From: Bacteroidales bacterium
GTDB lineage: Bacteria > Bacteroidota > Bacteroidia > Bacteroidales > UBA932
Assembly: GCA_017428325.1 (NCBI GenBank)
Contig: JAFRRA010000005.1
Span: 1 to 64,000 of the forward strand
Direction of reading: 5' to 3'
DNA length: 64,000 nucleotides
Below the pieces are notes generated by a model. The model searched no databases. It had not been told where the DNA came from and saw only the letters and a list, made by a program, of their open reading frames with translations. Below, in pieces: positions 34,962-44,830 of the stretch. Position numbers and translations under genes: made by a program. Positions within the stretch are counted from its first letter, which is position 1; each line of letters begins with the position of its first letter.

Positions 34962-35021
34962 CTTTTAAGCAAATATTTTTGGGCGGTTTTATTTTTTAAT
35001 GAAAAAAAGCAACATTTATGT

Positions 35022-35029
35022 TATATTTG
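35022..35029 (+). promoter_or_regulatory. -7 promoter element for murI
   Basis: TATATTTG, 39 bases before the murI ATG at 35069. It rules out the in-frame start at 35018, which lies upstream of it. Confidence 0.55.
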
Positions 35030-35068
35030 TGGTGGAAGCAGCCGCAAGGTTCGCTCAAACACTTATAT

Positions 35069-35929
35069 ATGATAGGTATATTTGATTCAGGAGCCGGAGG
35101 CCTTTCAGTTTGGAAGGAGCTCATAAAAACAATGCCCTCAGAGGATTACTTCTATATATCGGATGCGGCATACTGTCCTTATGGCAGAAAAAGTAAACAA
35201 ATGATATTGAAAAGGGCCTCCGCGATATCACGTTTTCTTATTGAAAGGGGAGCGGAAATAATTGTTGTGGCCTGCAATACTGCAACCGCCGCAGCCATAT
35301 CCGGACTTAGGCAACGCTTTGATATTCCGTTTGTTGGGATGGAACCGGCAGTAAAGCCGGCTGCAGCCATGACCAAGACGGGAGTTATAGGAGTGCTGGC
35401 TACCCACGGGACACTTCAGGGGAGCCTCTACAAGGCAACTTCGGAAAAATATGCCCGCCGCAAGGAGGTGAAAATCATAGAGGAAGTGGGTGACGGACTG
35501 GTCGAGCTGGTAGAGGCTGGAGATACTAAATCGCCTGAGGCTGAGAGACTTGTCAAAAAGTACATAGACCCTATGATCGAGGCGGGGGCAGACTGTGTGG
35601 TGCTTGGCTGTACCCACTATCCGTTCCTGGAACCTGTTATAAGAAAGGTGTCTTCTGACAAATTGATTGTTATCAATCCGGCACCTGCCGTGGCAAAGAG
35701 GGCCCGCCAATTGCTTGAAAAAGTGCGTAAAACCGCTGTCGGAGACAATCGCGGAGCCAATGAACTAACGCCGGAACAGAAAATTGTTATCGCCACAACA
35801 GGTTCAAAGACAGATACTTTGCAAAGCCTGGCCGATTCGGTTGTGGCTCAGGTCGAGCAAGAGCACTTACTAAATGAAAGCCAAATAGCGGCTCTTGGAA
35901 AGAAAATTTTTGTATCTTTGAATATATAA
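35069..35929 (+). CDS. murI: Glutamate racemase
   Basis: A 286-residue racemase that makes D-glutamate for peptidoglycan. The N terminus MIGIFDSGAGGLSVWKEL is diagnostic. The catalytic cysteines are in VVACNTATAAA (about residue 70) and VLGCTHYPFL (about residue 182). The start is ATG 35069, supported by the upstream promoter and by the family N terminus. In many Bacteroidetes murI stands right after bamA-skp-skp; here it is about 12 kb away. Its 3' end contains the hppA promoter element. Confidence 0.95.
   Translation: MIGIFDSGAGGLSVWKELIKTMPSEDYFYISDAAYCPYGRKSKQMILKRASAISRFLIERGAEIIVVACNTATAAAISGLRQRFDIPFVGMEPAVKPAAAMTKTGVIGVLATHGTLQGSLYKATSEKYARRKEVKIIEEVGDGLVELVEAGDTKSPEAERLVKKYIDPMIEAGADCVVLGCTHYPFLEPVIRKVSSDKLIVINPAPAVAKRARQLLEKVRKTAVGDNRGANELTPEQKIVIATTGSKTDTLQSLADSVVAQVEQEHLLNESQIAALGKKIFVSLNI
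35913..35920 (+). promoter_or_regulatory. -7 promoter element for hppA, inside murI
   Basis: TATCTTTG lies within the last codons of murI and ends 35 bases before the hppA ATG at 35956. Confidence 0.5.
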
Positions 35930-35955
35930 TTTAAAACTTTTATAAGATTTAGAGT

Positions 35956-38202
35956 ATGGACACAACCTCTTTACTGTTTTATCTGGTTCCTGCGGCTTCT
36001 TTGGTGGCTCTGGGATTCGCATTCCTTTTCTACCGCCAGATGCTCCGTCAGGACGAAGGCACTCCAAGGATGAAGGAGATCGCTTCTTATGTGCGTCAGG
36101 GTGCAATGGCTTATCTGAAGCAACAGTACAAGATAGTCATTATAGTATTTGTGGTGCTGGCCGCAATCTTCGCTTTCCTGGCTTACGGGCTGGGAATCCA
36201 GAACGGATGGGTACCGTTTGCCTTCCTTACTGGAGGATTTTTCAGCGGCCTGGCGGGTTATATTGGCATGAGGACCGCCACATACGCATCCGCACGTACG
36301 GCAAACGCCGCCCGCAAATCTCTCAACAGCGGACTTAAGGTTGCCTTCCGCAGCGGCGCCGTCATGGGACTTACCGTTGTGGGACTTGGACTTCTGGACA
36401 TTTCCGTTTGGTACCTGGTGCTGGATTATTTCATCAATCCTGCCGATATGTCCCAGAAGCTGACCATTATCACCACCACGATGCTTACCTTCGGAATGGG
36501 TGCCTCCACCCAGGCCCTGTTTGCCAGGGTTGGCGGCGGAATCTACACCAAGGCAGCCGACGTGGGAGCGGACCTGGTGGGAAAGACCGAGGCCGGCATT
36601 CCTGAGGATGACCCGAGAAATCCGGCCACCATTGCAGACAACGTGGGAGACAACGTAGGTGATGTCGCAGGAATGGGAGCAGACCTTTACGAGTCCTATT
36701 GCGGAAGCGTGCTTGCGACCGCAGCACTTGGAGCTTCCGCCTTCATCGGTTCCGGCGCAATGCAGCTCAAGGCAGTCTTTGCCCCGATGCTTATTGCCGC
36801 CGTGGGAGTTTTCCTGTCTGTAATCGGAATCTTCCTCGTCAGGACAAAGGAGAAGGCTGATATGAGCCAGCTGATGAAGTCGCTGAATCTTGGAGTCAAT
36901 TTCTCCTCCGTCCTCATCGCGGTTTTCGCATTTATAATATTGTATGCGCTCGACCTTACACACTGGCTCGGTATTTCATTCTCGGTAGTGACCGGACTTC
37001 TGGCCGGAATCATTATAGGCAAGACAACGGAATACTACACTTCCCACTCTTTCCGTCCTACCAGGAAAATCGCCGAGAGTGCAGAGACAGGATCGGCTAC
37101 CGTTATCATTTCCGGTGTTGGTACAGGAATGATCTCTACCGCTATTCCTGTCATCACGATTGGCGCCGCCATTATCCTCGCCTACCTGTGCGCGACTGAA
37201 TTCACCGGAAGTCTTCTTTCCAAGGAGAACCTTTCCCTTGGATTGTACGGAATCGGAATAGCTGCGGTCGGTATGCTCTCAACTCTTGGAATTACCCTTG
37301 CAACAGATGCTTACGGACCAATTGCAGACAATGCCGGCGGAAACGCGCAGATGAGTGAGCTAGAACCTGAGGTAAGAGACAGAACTGATATTCTGGACGC
37401 CCTTGGAAACACTACCGCCGCAACGGGCAAGGGTTTCGCTATCGGAAGCGCCGCCCTCACGGCCCTGGCTCTGCTGGCTTCCTACATAGAGGAAATCAAG
37501 ATTGCGCTCCTGAGGGTTGCAGACACGTCCGGTCTGGAGGCCGCCATCCGCAACCTGAATGTCGAATCGCTGAAAATAGAGAGCACAGAGTCTCTCCATA
37601 ATGCCGGGTTTGCAGACTTCATGACTTGGTTCGACGTCAACCTCATGAACCCTAAGGTTCTTGTAGGCGTGTTTATCGGTGCCATGCTGGCATTCCTGTT
37701 CTGCGGCCTCACTATGGGTTCTGTAGGCCGGGCAGCCAAGAAGATGGTTGAGGAAGTAAGGCGCCAGTTCAAGTCCGACAAGGGCATCCTTGACGGAACA
37801 AGCACACCTGACTATGCACGTTGCGTTGAGATTTCCACGCGCAGCGCCCAGAAGGAGATGATAGGAAGTTCTCTGCTGGCAATCGCGGCTCCTGTGATTG
37901 TCGGAATCGTCCTCGGAGTTTCCGGAGTCCTTGGTCTTCTTGTCGGAGGCCTGAGCAGCGGATTTGTTCTCGCAGTCTTCATGGCTAATTCAGGCGGTGC
38001 GTGGGACAACGCCAAGAAATATATTGAGGAAGGCCACTTCGGAGGCAAGGGATCATATGCCCACAAGGCAACCGTTGTGGGAGATACCGTAGGAGACCCG
38101 TTCAAGGATACCAGCGGTCCGTCCCTGAACATCCTCATAAAGCTCATGAGTATGGTCTCCATTGTCATGGCTGGAGTAACCGTGGCCCTTAACATACTGT
38201 AA
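35956..38202 (+). CDS. hppA: Membrane-bound ion-pumping pyrophosphatase
   Basis: A 748-residue membrane protein with about 16 transmembrane segments that couples pyrophosphate hydrolysis to pumping of sodium or protons. The pyrophosphate site appears as DVGADLVGKTEAGIPEDDP and DNVGDNVGDVAGMGADLYE, and again near the C terminus in DTVGDPFKDTSGPSLNIL. At the position that separates the two classes the sequence reads GNTTAATGKG, with Ala and Gly rather than Lys and Thr, the pattern of potassium-dependent enzymes. Those are usually sodium pumps, some of them Na/H pumps in gut Bacteroides. Which ion is moved here is inference. Confidence 0.95.
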   Translation: MDTTSLLFYLVPAASLVALGFAFLFYRQMLRQDEGTPRMKEIASYVRQGAMAYLKQQYKIVIIVFVVLAAIFAFLAYGLGIQNGWVPFAFLTGGFFSGLAGYIGMRTATYASARTANAARKSLNSGLKVAFRSGAVMGLTVVGLGLLDISVWYLVLDYFINPADMSQKLTIITTTMLTFGMGASTQALFARVGGGIYTKAADVGADLVGKTEAGIPEDDPRNPATIADNVGDNVGDVAGMGADLYESYCGSVLATAALGASAFIGSGAMQLKAVFAPMLIAAVGVFLSVIGIFLVRTKEKADMSQLMKSLNLGVNFSSVLIAVFAFIILYALDLTHWLGISFSVVTGLLAGIIIGKTTEYYTSHSFRPTRKIAESAETGSATVIISGVGTGMISTAIPVITIGAAIILAYLCATEFTGSLLSKENLSLGLYGIGIAAVGMLSTLGITLATDAYGPIADNAGGNAQMSELEPEVRDRTDILDALGNTTAATGKGFAIGSAALTALALLASYIEEIKIALLRVADTSGLEAAIRNLNVESLKIESTESLHNAGFADFMTWFDVNLMNPKVLVGVFIGAMLAFLFCGLTMGSVGRAAKKMVEEVRRQFKSDKGILDGTSTPDYARCVEISTRSAQKEMIGSSLLAIAAPVIVGIVLGVSGVLGLLVGGLSSGFVLAVFMANSGGAWDNAKKYIEEGHFGGKGSYAHKATVVGDTVGDPFKDTSGPSLNILIKLMSMVSIVMAGVTVALNIL

Positions 38203-38219
38203 TACAAATTGTCTCAGCG

Positions 38220-39242
38220 ATGAAGCCTCTGAAGTTCAAGTCTGCGCCTATAGGCACTATATGGGGAAGCGAAGACTGGATTCTCTCCGCGATGGAGGGA
38301 AGGGAATGTGTCTGCATCACAGAAGGAGATGAGGCAAAAAGATTGTCGGAACTTGTTGCTGAATACGGAGATCGGCTTCTCGGAAAAAGAGTCAGAGAGA
38401 AATATGGAGACCGCTTTCCGCTTCTGATAAAGTACATCAATTCCCATCAGCAGCTTTCTGTCCAGGTGCATCCCGGAGATGAAATGGCCGCCCGCAAAGG
38501 TCTTCCTAACGGAAAGACAGAAATGTGGTACGTACTCAAGGCAGAGAAGGATGCGGAACTTCTCCTGGGTTTTTCCAAGCGTCTGGATTCATCTGAATAC
38601 GAGAAGGTTGTACGGGCTTCCATAAACGAGAAGGATGTCCGCAAGGGAGAAAAGAGCCTTGAGGACCTGCTTAACCGTTTCCGCGCAAGGAGGGGAGACT
38701 GGTACTTCATCCCGGCGGGAACGGTGCACAGTATCGGTGCCGGATTCCGTATCCTGGAAATCCAGCAGCCTTCAGACACCACATACCGCCTCTACGATTT
38801 CAACCGCGTTGACATAGAAGGCAAGAAGCGTCACCTGGACGTGGAGGATGCTCTCCAGGCCATTGACTTTGATGAAACCCAGGAAGAATTTGTGGAGAAG
38901 CAGAGAAATGTCTCAGAATCTTCATCTGCGATCTGTCCGCTGGCCCGTTGCAAGTATTTTGTCAGCAACTTCATAGACTTTGACCGTTTCTGCCGTCCTG
39001 AATGCGGGGCGGAGAATTTCTTCCATCTGGATAATACCCGCTGGGGCACATTCACGGTAATTGTCTGCACAGGCGGAGAAGGAACTCTCTTCTACAAAGA
39101 ATTCGGTTCCGGCTGCATACGTAGCAGCGTGCCGCTCAAAGACGGGGACCTTTACCTGATCCCTGCGGAACTCGGAGCGGTGGACATCCGCTCGGCCGGC
39201 GGCCTGCAACTGGTTGAAGCACATATAGAAAACGGTGGTTAG
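38220..39242 (+). CDS. manA: Mannose-6-phosphate isomerase, class I
   Basis: A 340-residue zinc enzyme interconverting mannose-6-phosphate and fructose-6-phosphate. Zinc-site stretches are LSVQVHPGDEMA and GKTEMWYVLKA, with RRGDWYFIPAGTVHSIGAG further on. It is of the short class without the extended insertions of fungal enzymes. It follows hppA by 17 bases and probably shares its transcript. Its stop codon lies within the hairpin of the following terminator. Confidence 0.93.
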   Translation: MKPLKFKSAPIGTIWGSEDWILSAMEGRECVCITEGDEAKRLSELVAEYGDRLLGKRVREKYGDRFPLLIKYINSHQQLSVQVHPGDEMAARKGLPNGKTEMWYVLKAEKDAELLLGFSKRLDSSEYEKVVRASINEKDVRKGEKSLEDLLNRFRARRGDWYFIPAGTVHSIGAGFRILEIQQPSDTTYRLYDFNRVDIEGKKRHLDVEDALQAIDFDETQEEFVEKQRNVSESSSAICPLARCKYFVSNFIDFDRFCRPECGAENFFHLDNTRWGTFTVIVCTGGEGTLFYKEFGSGCIRSSVPLKDGDLYLIPAELGAVDIRSAGGLQLVEAHIENGG

Positions 39243-39257
39243 TCAACCACCGTTTTC
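39228..39257. terminator. Intrinsic terminator shared by manA and the TlpA-like gene
   Basis: GAAAACGGTGGTT and AACCACCGTTTTC form a perfect 13-base stem with loop AGTC. It overlaps the manA stop codon and works for both convergent genes. Confidence 0.85.
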
Positions 39258-39280
39258 TTTTTCATATATGTCAGAATCCC

Positions 39281-40402
39281 TTATTTCAGATATTCCTCAA
39301 GGAAGCTCTCGATCTGCTCTTCGCTCGGCGAAGCAAGCAGTATCTTGCCCTCGCTGTCGACAAAGTAGCTCTGCGGTATTGAGCTGATATTGTAAAGCTT
39401 GCCAGCCTCGCTGTTCCAGTACTGGAGATCGGAAACATGCTGCCATACGAGCTTGTCTTTCTTTATGGCCTCAACCCACTTGTCCTTTTCACTGTCAAGT
39501 GAAACTCCGATGATTCCAAAGCCCTTCTTGTTGTACTTTGCGTAGATCTGGATAAGTGTAGGGTTGAAACGGCGGCAAGGTCCGCACCAGGAAGCCCAGA
39601 AGTCTATCATAGTGACCTTGTTCTTAGGATATACCTCAGAGAAAGTAACCGGATTTCCGTCAGGATCGTTGAGAGTGAAGTCAGGAGCCTGGTGTCCAGG
39701 AGAAAGGGCCTCTCTCTTCTCAACTTCCTTCTTCATGTTCTTCATAAGTGTGGTGTTGGCAAATTCAGGAACGGCGGCAAATCTCTCATATACCTTCTTT
39801 GAAGAATCGAGGTCGATCTGAGAGTATCTGATAGCAGAATACAGTTCTTCCATAGTCAGAACAGAGAGAGGATTGTTTGCATAATACTCTTTCTCAACTT
39901 CTTGACCCTTTTCCAAGAGAGGCTGAACGATAGCCCAGATGGAATCCTTGAGCTTGTTGTCTCCTGCCATATACTCTTGGTACAGACCGTCCATATCGGT
40001 ATCTCCATAAGCGGCCTCTACCAGTTTTTCAAGAGAATCCTTTTCCATCTGGATAGGTCCGTTGGACACTATTTCAGCATGGTAGTGATTTCCGTCCGGT
40101 GTGAAGCTAATGGTGTATTCTGCGTTCTCAAGGAAGAATCTTGTTATGTTGACAGGCTCTTCTCCTTCTTTTACTCCCATAATTGAGCGGATGTCGAATC
40201 CTTCAACGCTTCCTTTGAATACAGCTTTCTTGTCCACGACAGCAACTGTATCTGCTATAGGGTTTTCTTTGTCGCGGTTCGTGAGGATGAAGCTTGTAAA
40301 GCTCTCATCTTCTGTGTTTACGGTAACGGTGTAGCCAGCCTTTTTCTCTGTGCAGGACAATGCAGCAATGGCGGCAACAGCGAGAATTAATAGTTTCTTC
40401 AT
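39281..40402 (-). CDS. TlpA-like thiol-disulfide lipoprotein with N-terminal DUF4369-type domain
   Basis: A 373-residue lipoprotein (lipobox AALSC, Cys at about 17). Residues 25-120 resemble the DUF4369 domain that precedes thioredoxin folds in Bacteroidetes (GYTVTVNTEDESF; FKGSVEGFDI). A helical linker is followed by a TlpA/ResA-like thioredoxin domain (about 235-373) beginning GHQAPDFTLNDPDGNPV, with the active site WASWCGPCRRF. It should act on disulfides in the periplasm; the partner is unknown. The start ATG 40402 gives a clean lipoprotein signal; a longer in-frame reading adds 22 residues and passes the promoter element. Confidence 0.9.
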   Translation of the reverse strand: MKKLLILAVAAIAALSCTEKKAGYTVTVNTEDESFTSFILTNRDKENPIADTVAVVDKKAVFKGSVEGFDIRSIMGVKEGEEPVNITRFFLENAEYTISFTPDGNHYHAEIVSNGPIQMEKDSLEKLVEAAYGDTDMDGLYQEYMAGDNKLKDSIWAIVQPLLEKGQEVEKEYYANNPLSVLTMEELYSAIRYSQIDLDSSKKVYERFAAVPEFANTTLMKNMKKEVEKREALSPGHQAPDFTLNDPDGNPVTFSEVYPKNKVTMIDFWASWCGPCRRFNPTLIQIYAKYNKKGFGIIGVSLDSEKDKWVEAIKKDKLVWQHVSDLQYWNSEAGKLYNISSIPQSYFVDSEGKILLASPSEEQIESFLEEYLK

Positions 40403-40441
40403 GTATAAATATGTATTTGTTGTTATTTGCAATCGCGGAGA

Positions 40442-40449
40442 CAAAAATA
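40442..40449 (-). promoter_or_regulatory. -7 promoter element for the TlpA-like gene
   Basis: The minus strand reads TATTTTTG, 39 bases before the ATG and immediately after the rpoC terminator. No clear -33. Confidence 0.4.
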
Positions 40450-40455
40450 ACAAAA

Positions 40456-40481
40456 AAGGGGATGCCAACGGACATCCCCTT
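40456..40481 (-). terminator. Intrinsic terminator of the rpoBC operon
   Basis: On the minus strand AAGGGGATGTCC and GGCATCCCCTT form a stem with a short loop, followed by TTTTTTG. It lies 22 bases after the rpoC stop. Confidence 0.82.
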
Positions 40482-40503
40482 AATGTTTGGTAGAACGTAA
40501 GAC

Positions 40504-43500
40504 TTATTCTTCAGCAGAAATTGCCTGAGCTGCAAGGTCTGCCTGAGCCTTCATCATTTTGCGGTACTCTTCTGAACTTGTTACCACGATCTTCTCGTAG
40601 TCTCTCATTCCGGTACCTGCAGGAATTGGATGACCGCAGATTACATTCTCCTTCAGACCTTCCAAAGTATCTGTCTTTCCATAGATTGCGGCCTCGGAGA
40701 GAACCTTGGTCGTCTCCTGGAAGGAAGCTGCACTCATGAAGCTGCTAGTCTTCAGAGCGGCTCTTGTAATACCCTGGAGAATCTGGTCTGCTGTGGCAGG
40801 AACCGGAGTACGTGCTTCCACGGTCTTCAGTGCCTGTCTCTTGAGCATTGAATTCTCGTCTTTGAGAGTGCGGACGGTAACTATCTGGCCAGGTCTGAGA
40901 TTCTTGGAATCTCCTGCGTCCAGTACAACCATCTTGTCCCAAAGCTCGTCATTCTGCTTGAAGAATTCCTGACGGTCAACAAGCTGTTCCGGCAGGAAGC
41001 GGGTATCGCCCGGATCCACAACCTGCACCTTGCGCATCATCTGTCTGACAATGACTTCGAAGTGCTTGTCGTTGATCTTCACACCCTGCATCCTGTAGAC
41101 CGCCTGTACCTCGTTGACGATGTACTCCTGGACCTTGGTAGGACCGAGGATACGGAGAATGTCTGCAGGAGCGATTGATCCGTCTGAAAGCGCGTCGCCG
41201 GCCTTCACGTAATCGTTCTCCTGTACGAGAATCTGCTTGGTTGTTGGAACCAGGTAGTGTTTCTCGATATCTCCGCGACGGGACTTGATGATGATCTCAC
41301 GGTTACCTCTCTTGATCTTGCCCATCTGGACGTCTCCGTTGATCTCGGCGACAATGGCAGGATTTGATGGGTTACGTGCCTCGAAGAGCTCGGTAACACG
41401 AGGAAGACCTCCTGTGATGTCTCCGGCCTTTGAGGAAGCGGCTCTAGGAATCTTGACCAGAATGTCTCCGGCCTTGACTTCCTGTCTGTCGCTGACCATA
41501 ATGTGTGCACCCAGAGGGAGGTTGTAGCTCTTGAGCTCGTTTCCTTCTGCGTCCACAATTTTGATTACAGGGTTCTTGTTCTTGTCCTTGGAATCGATGA
41601 CGACTCTGTCAACGTGGTTGGAGAACTCATCAAGGAGCTCAGCCTTGTAAGTCTCGTTTTCAACCAGCTGGTCGTAAGCGATTATACCGTCCACATCCGC
41701 AAGGGTGAGAGCGTTGTAAGCATCCCATTCGCAGATTTTGTCTCCCTTCTTTACGAGCTCGTTGTTCTTCTTGTAAAGAGTTGAGCCGTAAGGGATACGG
41801 TATTCGGACATGGAAATTCCGCTTTCTGCGTTGACGATCCTGAGCTCTGTGCCGCGGCCGATGACGATGGTCTGTTTCTGTCCCATCTCGTCTATCTTGT
41901 CCAGGGTGCGAAGCTCTTCGAATTCGAGCCGGCCGTCATACTTGGAGACGATTTCATTCTCAGCGACTGAGGCACTTGCAGTACCACCGACGTGGAATGT
42001 TCTCAAAGTAAGCTGTGTACCAGGCTCACCGATGGACTGTGCGGCGATTACGCCGACAACCTCACCGGTCTCGACCATCTTGTTGCGTGCAAGGTTACGT
42101 CCGTAGCACTTGGCGCAGACGCCCTTCTTGCTTTCGCAGGTGAGCACGCTTCGGATCTCGACTGCCTCGATAGGGAGGCTCTCGATCTTGGAAGCGATCT
42201 CTTCGGTGATTTCCTCACCGGCTCCGATGATCAGTTCTCCGTTTGTAGGATCGTAAATTTCGTGAACTGTGGTTCTACCGAGGATTCTGTCGTAGAGAGT
42301 CTCCACAACTTCGTCCTTGTTTTTGATTTCGGTTGCTACAAGTCCTCTGAGGGTGCCGCAATCTTCTTCCGTAACTATCACATCATGAGATACATCCACA
42401 AGTCTTCTTGTAAGATAACCTGCGTCTGCAGTCTTAAGTGCGGTATCGGCAAGACCCTTACGTGCACCGTGAGTGGAGATGAAGTACTCGAGTACGGAAA
42501 GACCTTCCTTGAAGTTTGCAAGAATAGGGTTCTCGATGATCTCGTTACCTCCTGTAGCACCTGATTTCTGAGGCTTGGCCATCAGACCTCTCATACCGCA
42601 GAGCTGACGGATCTGCTCCTTGGAACCACGGGCTCCGGAGTCCAGCATCATCCATACCGGATTGAATCCTTCGTTGTCTGCCGAGATTTCATTGACCACA
42701 ACCTTACTGAGCTCATTGTTGACGTTAGTCCAGATATCGATAATCTGGTTGTAACGCTCGTTGTTGGTTATCAGACCGTTGTCAAAGTTGAACTTGACCT
42801 CGTCGGCTTTCTTGTAACCATCGTCGATGAGCTTCTGCTTTCCTGCCGGAACAATTACATTGCCCAGGTTGAAGGAAAGTCCTCCGCGGAATGCCATCAG
42901 GTAACCCATATTCTTGATGTCGTCCAGGAACTGGGTTGTCCTCATTACTCCGCAGGTCTTGATAACAAGAGAGATGATGTCTCTGAGAGCCTTCTTGTTG
43001 ATCAAGGTGTTGAGATAGCCTACTTCCTTAGGAACCACCTGGTTGAAGAGGATACGGCCAGTAGTCGTATCTACCAGATGATAGCCCTTTGAAGGGTCTG
43101 TCATGTCGATAGGCAGACGTACGGAGATCTTGGAATGGATGTCCAGTCTCTGCTCGTTGTAGGCTATGATAACTTCCTCTGGAGAATAGAATCTTCCGCC
43201 TTCTCCCTTCATTCCTGCCCTTTCCTTTGTAATATAGTAGAGTCCGAGAACCATATCCTGTGAAGGAACGGTGATAGGGGCTCCGTTGGCAGGGTTCAGG
43301 ATGTTGTGGCTTCCAAGCATAAGCAACTGGGCCTCAAGCACTGCAGCGTTTCCGAGAGGAAGGTGCACTGCCATCTGGTCTCCGTCGAAGTCTGCGTTGA
43401 ATGCCGTACATGCCAGAGGGTGAAGCTGGATAGCCTTGCCCTCGATGAGTTTAGGCTGGAAGGCCTGGATACCGAGTCTGTGGAGGGTAGGAGCACGGTT

Positions 43501-44805
43501 CAGAAGTACCGGATGGCCCTTCATCACGTTCTCCAGGATATCCCAGATTACGGAATCCTTGCGGTCTACCATTTTCTTTGCGCTCTTTACGGTCTTCACC
43601 ACGCCCCTTTCAAGAAGCTTGCGGATGATAAACGGCTTGTAAAGCTCTGCTGCAATGAACTTTGGAAGTCCGCACTCGTGCATTTTCAGCTCCGGTCCTA
43701 CGACAATGACGGAACGTGCTGAATAGTCTACTCTCTTACCGAGGAGGTTCTGGCGGAATCTGCCCTGCTTACCCTTGAGGGAATCTGACAGGGACTTGAG
43801 AGCCCTGTTGGATTCGCTCTTGATGGTGTTGGACTTCTTGGAGTTGTCGAACAGGGAGTCTACCGCTTCCTGGAGCATTCTCTTCTCGTTACGCAGGATG
43901 ACCTCGGGAGCCTTTATCTCGATGAGTTTCTTCAGACGGTTGTTACGTATGATAACCCTTCTGTAAAGGTCGTTCAGGTCGGAAGTTGCGAATCTTCCTC
44001 CATCCAGCGGAACCAGAGGTCTCAGGTCAGGAGGGGTTACAGGGATAACCTTGAGAATCATCCACTCCGGGCGGTTGATATCCTTGGAATCCCTGAAAGC
44101 CTCTATGATGCTGAGTCTCTTGAGAGCCTCTGCCTTTCTCTGCTGGCTTGTCTCTGTCTCCAGAGAGTGGCGCAGCGAGTAGGAGAGCTCGTCCAGATCG
44201 ATTTTTGACAGGAGCTTGTAAATTGCACCTGCACCCATCTCGGCGATGAACTTGTTCGGATCATCGTCTGAGAGCAGGATATTGTCCTTTGGAAGAGTCT
44301 CTGTCAGAGCGAGATATTCATCTTCGCTGAGAAGATCCAGTTCCTTGACTCCCTTTTCTGCGGCAACGCCCGGCTGGATGACCACGTACCTTTCATAGTA
44401 TATGATTGAATCCAGCTGTTTGCTCTTGATGCCCAGAAGCGATCCTATCTTGTTAGGAGTAGAGCGGAAATACCATATGTGAGCTACAGGAACGGTCAGG
44501 GCAATGTGTCCCATCCTTTCCCTTCTGACTTTCTTCTCGGTAACCTCCACACCGCAGCGGTCGCAGACGATTCCGCGGTAGCGGATCCTCTTGTACTTTC
44601 CGCAGGAGCACTCGTAATCCTTTGTAGGACCGAAGATTCTCTCGCAGAACAGACCGTCCCTTTCAGGCTTGTAGGTGCGGTAGTTAACAGTTTCCGGCTT
44701 GAGGACTTCACCGTGTGACCTCTCCAGGATTTCTTCCGGAGAGGCAAGACCGATTGAAATCTTGCTGAAATTGCTCTTAACCTTTGTATCTTTCTTTATA
44801 GCCAT
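40504..44805 (-). CDS. rpoC: RNA polymerase beta-prime subunit
   Basis: A 1433-residue catalytic subunit. The N-terminal zinc ribbon has Cys66, Cys68, Cys81 and Cys84. The catalytic NADFDGDQM with three Asp is at about residue 464. A second zinc site is seen around [15 protein letters not shown]. The trigger-loop and bridge-helix regions follow in normal order, and the C terminus ends in AEE. It is 25 bases after rpoB and closes the operon. Confidence 0.98.
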   Translation of the reverse strand: MAIKKDTKVKSNFSKISIGLASPEEILERSHGEVLKPETVNYRTYKPERDGLFCERIFGPTKDYECSCGKYKRIRYRGIVCDRCGVEVTEKKVRRERMGHIALTVPVAHIWYFRSTPNKIGSLLGIKSKQLDSIIYYERYVVIQPGVAAEKGVKELDLLSEDEYLALTETLPKDNILLSDDDPNKFIAEMGAGAIYKLLSKIDLDELSYSLRHSLETETSQQRKAEALKRLSIIEAFRDSKDINRPEWMILKVIPVTPPDLRPLVPLDGGRFATSDLNDLYRRVIIRNNRLKKLIEIKAPEVILRNEKRMLQEAVDSLFDNSKKSNTIKSESNRALKSLSDSLKGKQGRFRQNLLGKRVDYSARSVIVVGPELKMHECGLPKFIAAELYKPFIIRKLLERGVVKTVKSAKKMVDRKDSVIWDILENVMKGHPVLLNRAPTLHRLGIQAFQPKLIEGKAIQLHPLACTAFNADFDGDQMAVHLPLGNAAVLEAQLLMLGSHNILNPANGAPITVPSQDMVLGLYYITKERAGMKGEGGRFYSPEEVIIAYNEQRLDIHSKISVRLPIDMTDPSKGYHLVDTTTGRILFNQVVPKEVGYLNTLINKKALRDIISLVIKTCGVMRTTQFLDDIKNMGYLMAFRGGLSFNLGNVIVPAGKQKLIDDGYKKADEVKFNFDNGLITNNERYNQIIDIWTNVNNELSKVVVNEISADNEGFNPVWMMLDSGARGSKEQIRQLCGMRGLMAKPQKSGATGGNEIIENPILANFKEGLSVLEYFISTHGARKGLADTALKTADAGYLTRRLVDVSHDVIVTEEDCGTLRGLVATEIKNKDEVVETLYDRILGRTTVHEIYDPTNGELIIGAGEEITEEIASKIESLPIEAVEIRSVLTCESKKGVCAKCYGRNLARNKMVETGEVVGVIAAQSIGEPGTQLTLRTFHVGGTASASVAENEIVSKYDGRLEFEELRTLDKIDEMGQKQTIVIGRGTELRIVNAESGISMSEYRIPYGSTLYKKNNELVKKGDKICEWDAYNALTLADVDGIIAYDQLVENETYKAELLDEFSNHVDRVVIDSKDKNKNPVIKIVDAEGNELKSYNLPLGAHIMVSDRQEVKAGDILVKIPRAASSKAGDITGGLPRVTELFEARNPSNPAIVAEINGDVQMGKIKRGNREIIIKSRRGDIEKHYLVPTTKQILVQENDYVKAGDALSDGSIAPADILRILGPTKVQEYIVNEVQAVYRMQGVKINDKHFEVIVRQMMRKVQVVDPGDTRFLPEQLVDRQEFFKQNDELWDKMVVLDAGDSKNLRPGQIVTVRTLKDENSMLKRQALKTVEARTPVPATADQILQGITRAALKTSSFMSAASFQETTKVLSEAAIYGKTDTLEGLKENVICGHPIPAGTGMRDYEKIVVTSSEEYRKMMKAQADLAAQAISAEE

Positions 44806-44830
44806 AATGATAAGATTTCTAAGTTACCGA

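Noticed and set aside
34848-35021. A riboswitch or structured leader before susC
   Set aside because: The AT-rich gap shows only promoter-like elements; I could not find a stable or familiar fold.
35971-36963. A 330-codon open frame on the minus strand inside hppA
   Set aside because: It is antisense to a clear membrane pyrophosphatase; its translation is His/Gly/Ser-rich with no family resemblance, as expected from the codon bias of the real gene.
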